Below, one piece after another: positions 55,064-64,000 of a DNA stretch of 64,000 nt. Under the pieces are notes generated by a model that worked only from the letters and a program-made list of their open reading frames with translations, did no database searches and was not told the origin of the DNA. Both the position numbers and the translations under genes were made by a program. Origin of the DNA: Calothrix sp. NIES-4105 (GTDB lineage: Bacteria > Cyanobacteriota > Cyanobacteriia > Cyanobacteriales > Nostocaceae); assembly GCF_002368415.1 (NCBI RefSeq), contig NZ_AP018290.1, positions 6,089,614 to 6,153,613 of the forward strand, written 5' to 3'. How positions within the stretch are numbered: position 1 is the first letter of the stretch; each line of letters begins with the position of its first letter.

Positions 55064-55658
55064 AATATAAGCAACATCGCAGTACTTATGAGTTTATCCT
55101 GTAGTTGAACATTTTTAATCGTAGGTTGTAGCATAGGCGTCCCGCCTGTGCAATACATATAATAATTTTTACCACAGAGACGCAGTAGAGACGCGATTAA
55201 TCGCGTCTGTACACAGAGAGAGAATTATAAAGGTATAACCCGCTTACATTGGAGTTATATCTATATATATCAAGTTTCAAGATGCATCAAAATAGAAAAT
55301 TAAACTTGAAGAAGCTCATAAAGGTTCAACACCATTATGGAAGATGGGCAACGGATGATAAGCGGATGTAACGGATAGTTAACAGTAATCAATGTAAGGT
55401 GGCATAGCCACACTGAAAATGTAGATTATTTCTCTTCTTTCTCTTCTTTCTTTCCTTTGTGTCCTACCCTGCGGGAAATCCTCCGGATTATGTGTCCTTT
55501 GTGGTTCATTACATAAACATCATATTTTACAAATCAATAAGAAGTGCCATAGATTTTGTATCTAACCAATAACCCATCCGTTACATCCGTTGCAAACCAA
55601 TCCACTTTAGTGTATACAAGTACTAACAGCAAAGTAAAAATGTACTTAAACTAAGCTT
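55064..55658. other. Intergenic region packed with dispersed repeats
   Basis: 55121-55223 is a composite repeat (GTAGCATAGGCGTCCCGCCTGTGCAA ... CACAGAGAC ... ACACAGAGAG) with a GTAGAGACGCGATTAATCGCGTCTGTAC palindrome inside (55185-55212). 55451-55510 is a TTTCCTTTGTGTCC ... TGTGTCCTTTGTGGTTCATT repeat split by 26 bases (55465-55490). A CGTTACATCCGTTGC motif lies near 55580. No gene. Confidence 0.75.
55121..55223. repeat. Composite repeat with a nested palindrome
   Basis: The outer modules match those at 35306 and 57566. The 28-bp GTAGAGACG...CGTCTGTAC palindrome at 55185-55212 interrupts the CACAGAGACACAGAGTACACAGAGAG-like half, and is absent from the other copies. Confidence 0.75.
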
Positions 55659-56810
55659 ATGACTGTTTTGCACGCGCGTCAATATTCTTCACTATCACTC
55701 TTCAGTGGAATTGGTGGAATAGATTTAGGATTACACGAGTGTGGATTTCAGCCTCTCTTTTGTGCTGAAATAGATGTAAATGCCGCTTCAACACTTCATA
55801 ATTGGTTATTGAGTAAAAAAATAGATTGCAAGATTGCCTCTGATATTAGAAAAATAGACCCAGAAATTTTGATTAAAAACCTAAATATATCCTCCGGAGA
55901 GCTAGACCTTTTAGCTGGTGGTCCACCTTGCCAATCATTCTCATTAATCGGAAAACGACATTCCTTGATAGATGACAGAGGTTTGTTACTATTTGAGATG
56001 GTTAGATTTGCGCGCGTGTTTTTGCCAAAAGTAATTCTAATTGAGCAAGTCAAAGGTCTTTTAAGCGCTCCTTGTTTGAACAAGCAGAAAGGAGGTGTAT
56101 TAGCTAACTTAATTCAACAGCTAGAAAAAATAGGCTATCAAGTTAATTATAAGATATTAAAAGCATCAGACTATGGAGTTGCACAACTTCGAGAACGCCT
56201 ATTTATTGTAGCGTCACATAAAAAATTTATTTTCCCCGAACCGACTCATTGCCCTATAGATAAACTCAAAAATACATCATTTAAATATATATATAAACCA
56301 TATATAACAGTGTATGATGCGATAGCTGATTTGCCAGTACCAGTAAAAAAAGGTGAATTAGAAACAATACCAAATCACATAGATATTACACCACAACGAG
56401 ACAAAGTTAGAATTCATGGAGTTCCGGAAGGAGAATGTTTAGCAAAGCAACTACATCTACCATCCGAACAAAGACAAAAACTTAACCCTCTTAAAGATAC
56501 AACTAAATTTAGAAGATTATCTTGGCGCCAACCTAGTTTAACATTGAGAGGAGGTGAAGTTTTCTATCATCCCTCAGAAGACCGTTATCTAACACCGCGC
56601 GAATGCATGAGATTACATGGTTTTCCAGATGAGCATATTTTAATTGGACCAATACGTGGACGTAGTGGAAGCGTTAAGAACTTAGACCAACATCGAATGG
56701 TTGCTAATTCTGTACCTCCTATACTTTCTCGTATATTGGGCAAATGTATAGTTGAACAATTTTTAGCAGATAAATCTATTCTCAATCAGAAAGCTTTTGT
56801 CTCGGTATAA
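55659..56810 (+). CDS. DNA (cytosine-5) methyltransferase, orphan
   Basis: 383 residues with the ordered C5-MTase motifs: I LFSGIGGIDLGLHE, IV GGPPCQSFSLIG (catalytic PC), VI-like LIEQVKGLL (EQV instead of ENV), VIII YGVAQLRERLFIVA, IX around RQPSLTLRGG and X HRMVANSVPPILSRI. The target recognition region lies between VIII and IX (about 180-280). Product: 5-methylcytosine in a specific sequence not deducible here. No restriction-enzyme gene lies next to it: comB-like follows within 13 bases and repeats precede it. It is therefore a candidate solitary methylase. Confidence 0.92.
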   Translation: MTVLHARQYSSLSLFSGIGGIDLGLHECGFQPLFCAEIDVNAASTLHNWLLSKKIDCKIASDIRKIDPEILIKNLNISSGELDLLAGGPPCQSFSLIGKRHSLIDDRGLLLFEMVRFARVFLPKVILIEQVKGLLSAPCLNKQKGGVLANLIQQLEKIGYQVNYKILKASDYGVAQLRERLFIVASHKKFIFPEPTHCPIDKLKNTSFKYIYKPYITVYDAIADLPVPVKKGELETIPNHIDITPQRDKVRIHGVPEGECLAKQLHLPSEQRQKLNPLKDTTKFRRLSWRQPSLTLRGGEVFYHPSEDRYLTPRECMRLHGFPDEHILIGPIRGRSGSVKNLDQHRMVANSVPPILSRILGKCIVEQFLADKSILNQKAFVSV

Positions 56811-56823
56811 TTCTATCTGCCTT

Positions 56824-57534
56824 ATGATTTATGACCAAGCCGAATTCGATATAACTTGCGAATGGGGTATACACGGCGCCCATCAACTAGCGCCAATCAG
56901 TAGTATCATTATCGTTGTCGATGTTCTGTCGTTTTCCACTAGCGTAGAAATTGCAACCAATAACGGCGCCACCGTTTACCCTTATAGATATAAAGAAGAA
57001 GCAAAAGCTTATGCTGAATCTTTACAAGCAGAATTAGCTCTTAAACGGGAATCTGGGAAATATTCTCTTTCTCCTGCATCGCTACAAAATATTCCCAGTG
57101 GCACAAAATTAGTCTTACCTTCCCCTAATGGTGCAAACCTGACTCTTGAAACTGGAAGCACATTAACGGTAGCTGGTTGTTTACGAAATTGTGAAGCAGT
57201 AGCAAAGTTTGCTCAAAAGTTTGATAGAGTTGCCGTTATACCTGCTGGTGAAAGGTGGGAAGATGATAGTTTACGTCCTGCATTCGAGGATTTAATTGGC
57301 GCCGGAGCTATTTTAAGTTATTTGAACGGCACTTTATCGCCAGAAGCTCAAACAGCGATAGCAGCATTTAATAGCTGTAGAGGTGACTTATTAAATTATT
57401 TGAGAAAATCTAGTTCAGGTAAAGAGCTTATTTATCGTGGTTACAGTCAAGATGTGGAGTTGGCAGCAGCTTTCAATGTAAGTAGTTGTGTACCTGTATT
57501 CGTTGAAAGTGCTTATGTGAATGAGGGAATCTAA
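56824..57534 (+). CDS. comB: ComB-like 2-phosphosulfolactate phosphatase
   Basis: 236 residues from the ATG at 56824 (MIYDQAEFDITCEWG); a start at 56797 would overlap the methyltransferase end. The ComB family features are IIIVVDVLSFSTSVEIATNNGA, LVLPSPNGANLTL, VAGCLRNCEAVAKFA, VIPAGERWEDDSLRPAFEDLIGAGAI. The fold is known from ComB of coenzyme M synthesis; cyanobacteria do not make coenzyme M, so the real substrate is probably different. The gene follows the methyltransferase closely. Confidence 0.82.
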   Translation: MIYDQAEFDITCEWGIHGAHQLAPISSIIIVVDVLSFSTSVEIATNNGATVYPYRYKEEAKAYAESLQAELALKRESGKYSLSPASLQNIPSGTKLVLPSPNGANLTLETGSTLTVAGCLRNCEAVAKFAQKFDRVAVIPAGERWEDDSLRPAFEDLIGAGAILSYLNGTLSPEAQTAIAAFNSCRGDLLNYLRKSSSGKELIYRGYSQDVELAAAFNVSSCVPVFVESAYVNEGI

Positions 57535-57539
57535 TATTT

Positions 57540-57947
57540 TCAATTTATTTTGGTAGGCGCCTTATTGCTCTCTCTGTGTACTCTGTGTCTAATAACGTAA
57601 AGATAATTATTTTTGCACTGCATAGGCGAGACACCTGTGCTACAAAGTTTTAATATTAGTTTTAATGCTTTTTCGTTATATTTACTGAATCTAACTGTTG
57701 TATCTTTGTTCGCTGTTACGTTTGAAGAGTTAACCTCACTTTGAGGCGCCGTGTGTACGTAGGATAAATATTGTTTGTTAGAAGTGCGTATAGTACTGTT
57801 TTGTTGGAGCGTGGGTAAAGGTCTACTTTTTGCCCATCTCAGAAATGATTTGACACTTTGTTTTGGTAATGCTATAGCAGGAGTGATAGTTTGTGTAACC
57901 GCGATTGATAAAGCTGCTAGGGCTAGTAATTTATACTTAAAACGCAT
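57540..57947 (-). CDS. Small exported protein whose C-terminus comes from a repeat
   Basis: 135 residues. A signal peptide (MRFKYKLLALAALSIAVTQ, cleavage near AIA) leads to a basic Ser/Thr-rich chain without a recognised domain. The last ~35 residues (LCSTGVSPMQCKNN onward) are encoded inside the dispersed CTCTGTGTAC/GCATAGGCGAGACACC repeat seen at 35306 and 55121, so the original C-terminus was probably displaced by repeat insertion. Convergent with the comB-like gene, five bases apart. Function unknown. Confidence 0.55.
   Translation of the reverse strand: MRFKYKLLALAALSIAVTQTITPAIALPKQSVKSFLRWAKSRPLPTLQQNSTIRTSNKQYLSYVHTAPQSEVNSSNVTANKDTTVRFSKYNEKALKLILKLCSTGVSPMQCKNNYLYVIRHRVHRESNKAPTKIN
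57566..57650. repeat. Dispersed repeat inside a gene
   Basis: CTCTCTCTGTGTACTCTGTG, then GCACTGCATAGGCGAGACACCTGTGCTACAAAG. Same two modules and order as at 35306, without the nested palindrome of 55185. It forms the 3' coding end of the exported protein. Confidence 0.75.
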
Positions 57948-61694
<3,747 letters not shown>

Positions 61695-61918
61695 TTGATC
61701 CCCCCCTTCCACGCGCTACCGTGTAGAGACAAGTCTATCCAAGTTACTTTTCTTCTCTTCCTTTGTGCCCTTCGTGTCTTTGTGGTTCATCAAAAGGAAA
61801 AACCACATAATCCGGAGGATTTCCCGCTCTTTAGAACACAAAGAACACAAAGGGGGGAAAAAGGTGGTTATTTAAAGATGTGTGTACACCGTAGCCTTAT
61901 TAAGGGGGGATAACTATC
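61695..61918. repeat. Repeats after apcE
   Basis: CTTCCTTTGTGCCCTTCGTG ... TTTGTGGTTCATC (about 61758-61791) matches the repeat at 55451. TAATCCGGAGGATTTCCCGC (61808-61827) is the reverse complement of part of the 26-bp insert at 55465-55490. No gene. Confidence 0.75.
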
Positions 61919-61956
61919 ATTAGGCTGTTAGCTAGTCAATTTACTAACAGCCTAAT
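61919..61956 (+). terminator. 13-bp stem-loop after apcE
   Basis: ATTAGGCTGTTAG (61919-61931) pairs fully with CTAACAGCCTAAT (61944-61956). Only a short TTT follows, so it may be a partial terminator that lets some transcripts reach apcA or protects the apcE message. Confidence 0.65.
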
Positions 61957-62248
61957 TTGTGTTGAACATAGAAACAATTCTTAACAAAGCTTTCAGGTTA
62001 CAAGCACAAAATGTGTCAAAGATCAAACATGAAAGGAAATATTACAAAGTGTTAAGAAGAGTCATAAATACTCAACGAAATGCCTGAAAATAATCCATAA
62101 GGGGTAGTTGAGTTTGACCGCTTGTGTGGATAAATTTACGCAAGTGGGTTCTCGAAGCTTTTAAAGCGACGAGATAAATTCACAACCGTTGTAACAGTGC
62201 CAGTAACTCGTAAATCTGGTTTTACCTAGTATTGGAGGAATCCAAAAA
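61957..62248 (+). promoter_or_regulatory. apcA leader and probable strong promoter region
   Basis: About 290 bases before apcA. GGAGGA at 62234-62239 is a strong ribosome binding site nine bases before the ATG. Highly expressed apcA usually has its own promoter here; the exact start was not placed. Confidence 0.5.
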
Positions 62249-62734
62249 ATGAGTATCGTCACGAAGTCCATCGTGAATGCAGACGCAGAAGCACGCTATC
62301 TCAGCCCTGGCGAATTGGATAGAATCAAATCCTTCGTCACCACTGGAGAAAAGCGCCTACGTATCGCTCAAGCATTAACCGACAACCGCGAGCGCATCGT
62401 TAAGCAAGCTGGCGACCAGTTATTCCAAAAGCGTCCTGACGTAGTTTCTCCTGGTGGAAACGCATACGGTCAAGAAATGACTGCTACCTGCTTACGTGAC
62501 CTCGACTACTACTTGCGCTTAGTTACCTACGGAATCGTTTCTGGTGACGTAACACCTATCGAAGAAATCGGTATCGTTGGTGTACGCGAAATGTACAAGT
62601 CACTAGGTACCCCCATTGACGCTGTTGTTGCAGGTGTTGCTGCAATGAAGAACGTTGCAACTGGACTTATGTCTGGTGAAGATGCTGGTGAAGCTGGCGC
62701 TTACTTTGACTACGTAATTGGTGCTATGTCATAG
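62249..62734 (+). CDS. apcA: Allophycocyanin alpha subunit
   Basis: 161 residues. Globin-like phycobiliprotein of the phycobilisome core. The phycocyanobilin-binding Cys is in [15 protein letters not shown] near residue 81. The N-terminus [21 protein letters not shown] and C-terminal [10 protein letters not shown] are typical of ApcA. It pairs with ApcB, which follows 102 bases later. Confidence 0.98.
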   Translation: MSIVTKSIVNADAEARYLSPGELDRIKSFVTTGEKRLRIAQALTDNRERIVKQAGDQLFQKRPDVVSPGGNAYGQEMTATCLRDLDYYLRLVTYGIVSGDVTPIEEIGIVGVREMYKSLGTPIDAVVAGVAAMKNVATGLMSGEDAGEAGAYFDYVIGAMS

Positions 62735-62836
62735 TTTTGGTTAATCATAAAAGATTAATTTCAAACTTTGACTCGATTTGATTAAAAATTAGGCGCCACA
62801 TTATTGCAATACGGTTGGAAATAAGGAAATAACAAC

Positions 62837-63322
62837 ATGCAAGACGCAATTACCTCAGTAATCAATTCTTCAGACGTTCAAGGCAAATACCTTGATTCAT
62901 CTGCTATCGACAAACTCAAAGGTTACTTTGCAACAGGCGAACTTCGCGTTCGTGCAGCTACCACCATCAGTGCAAACGCAGCTGCAATCGTAAAAGAAGC
63001 TGTTGCTAAATCCTTGTTGTACTCAGATATCACCCGTCCAGGTGGTAACATGTACACCACACGTCGTTATGCTGCTTGCATCCGCGACTTAGACTACTAC
63101 CTCCGTTATGCTACATACGCAATGCTAGCTGGCGACCCATCTATCTTAGATGAGCGCGTACTCAACGGTTTGAAAGAAACCTATAACTCATTAGGCGTAC
63201 CCGTAGGTGCTACCGTACAAGCTATCCAATCCATCAAAGAAGTGACTGCTAGCTTGGTAGGTCCTGACGCTGGTAAAGAAATGGGCGTTTACCTAGACTA
63301 CATCAGCTCTGGCTTGAGCTAA
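62837..63322 (+). CDS. apcB: Allophycocyanin beta subunit
   Basis: 161 residues. The chromophore Cys is in [21 protein letters not shown] near residue 81, and the Asn in [10 protein letters not shown] near 71 is the site methylated in beta-type phycobiliproteins. The starting [20 protein letters not shown] is standard. AAGGA precedes the ATG. Confidence 0.98.
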   Translation: MQDAITSVINSSDVQGKYLDSSAIDKLKGYFATGELRVRAATTISANAAAIVKEAVAKSLLYSDITRPGGNMYTTRRYAACIRDLDYYLRYATYAMLAGDPSILDERVLNGLKETYNSLGVPVGATVQAIQSIKEVTASLVGPDAGKEMGVYLDYISSGLS

Positions 63323-63615
63323 TTGTAGAAACGCGCGCATTATAACTTAACCGCGTGAAAAAAGGGCTGGGAATCAGTTGTGAGTGCTAGAAGGCTGAGA
63401 GCTTATTGAGTAAAAAGTGCTGAGTGCTGAGTGCTGAGTGAATAGGGAAAGCTATACATTGAGTGGCTTAGATATTGAGTAAGTTTTATATTAATGAGTT
63501 TTGGAAGTCTAGTATTGATGATTGATTCCCAGTCTTGCAATGAGTAGGCAAATATTCAACACTCATATTTTTGAAATAAAAAACTTATTCCACATAATAC
63601 AGGAGACTTATCACC
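63323..63615. repeat. apcB-apcC gap with STRR heptamers
   Basis: GAGTGCT heptamers at about 63381-63440 dominate. Such a structured gap between apcB and apcC could help set the lower level of the linker message. AGGAGA precedes the apcC ATG. Confidence 0.75.
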
Positions 63616-63819
63616 ATGCGGATGTTTAAAGTTACTGCTTGTGTACCTAGCCAAACCCGGATTAGAACTCAACGCGAACTTCAAAATACCTTCTTCACAA
63701 AACTAGTTCCTTACGAAAACTGGTTCAAAGAGCAGCAACGCATCCAAAAAATGGGTGGCAGAATTGTTAAAGTTGAACTCGCTACAGGCAAGCAAGGTTT
63801 AAACACAGGTCTTGCATAG
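63616..63819 (+). CDS. apcC: Phycobilisome core small linker L-C 7.8
   Basis: 67 residues. MRMFKVTACVPSQTRIRTQR is the family start, and KMGGRIVKVELATGKQGLNTGLA the conserved end. The single CpcD-like domain sits in the central cavity of the core allophycocyanin trimers and caps the cylinders. Last gene of the apc operon. Confidence 0.98.
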   Translation: MRMFKVTACVPSQTRIRTQRELQNTFFTKLVPYENWFKEQQRIQKMGGRIVKVELATGKQGLNTGLA

Positions 63820-63870
63820 TTCATACTTATATTTACTCTCAAACAAGAAAATATTATCGGGAGTTACAAG

Positions 63871-63897
63871 AGAGGTCATTTTAGACCTCTTTTTTTG
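63871..63897 (+). terminator. Rho-independent terminator of the apc operon
   Basis: AGAGGTC and GACCTCT form a 7-bp stem (63871-63877, 63884-63890) with a six-base loop and a following T-run. It is about 50 bases after the apcC stop codon. Confidence 0.9.
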
Positions 63898-64000
63898 TTG
63901 TAATCTATACTATCTTGTTGAACCGTCTTGTGGAACGGGCATCCTGCCCGCCTTTACAACATGAATCTTATTTGGTTTCTTCTCCATGCATCAAAAGTCA
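63898..64000. repeat. Palindromic repeat at window end
   Basis: GTGGAACGGGCATCCTGCCCGCC at about 63931-63953 is a dispersed palindrome common in cyanobacterial gaps. No gene starts before the edge. Confidence 0.6.

Overview
The window is chromosomal DNA of a filamentous, probably heterocyst-forming (Nostocales-type) cyanobacterium. The evidence is an allophycocyanin core operon (apcE-apcA-apcB-apcC) whose linker ApcE has four REP repeats, a cyanobacterial F0F1 operon with both b and b' subunits, petM, ycf39, a plant-type ferredoxin, a biliverdin reductase, a CrtO ketolase, a tmRNA with the cyanobacterial tag ANNIVKFARKDALVAA, and many heptameric STRR-type repeats.

Layout. 1-1.4 kb: an NB-ARC/STAND ATPase cut by the window edge. 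1.9-14.4 kb: housekeeping genes (lpdA, trpC, DUF192, an NblR-like regulator, nadK, ycf39-petM, a solute-binding lipoprotein, an M48 protease) separated by repeat-rich gaps. 14.7-17.2 kb: a DUF4330 gene with an IS200/IS605-family element inserted at its stop codon. 17.5-33.7 kb: bvdR, petF, a SpoIID-like protein, sulfiredoxin, an HTH-GrpE fusion, a STAS/PP2C partner-switch pair, a DUF1350 hydrolase, a cation/proton antiporter, an atypical receiver, a saccharopine-dehydrogenase-like protein and crtO. 33.9-46.5 kb: an accessory island with a retropepsin-like pair, a decayed HepT gene, a 1246-residue TPR-STAND-WD40 protein beside an AAA ATPase, a Uma2 nuclease, a Fic protein flanked by three copies of a 52-bp repeat, a lone TnpB and a protein with two HNH-like modules. 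46.5-53.4 kb: ssrA and atpI-B-E-F'-F-H-A-G, read on the minus strand. 53.9-57.9 kb: two methyltransferases (one an apparently orphan cytosine-C5 enzyme), a ComB-like phosphatase and a small secreted protein. 58.4-63.8 kb: the apc operon.

The strongest large-scale signal is compositional. The usual cyanobacterial highly iterated palindrome (GCGATCGC) was not seen. Instead GGCGCC occurs about 84 times by eye (about 4 expected at roughly 40% GC), and GCGCGC/CGCGCG runs occur about 60 times. This looks like a replacement HIP system, and the solitary cytosine methyltransferase in the window is a candidate partner. The IS605-type element carries neither motif, which fits recent arrival.

Functionally, the apc genes build the phycobilisome core, bvdR and ferredoxin touch bilin and electron metabolism, the atp and petM/ycf39 genes serve photosynthetic energy conversion, and the accessory island holds conflict-type and mobile genes. 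No CRISPR array and no tRNA gene was seen.
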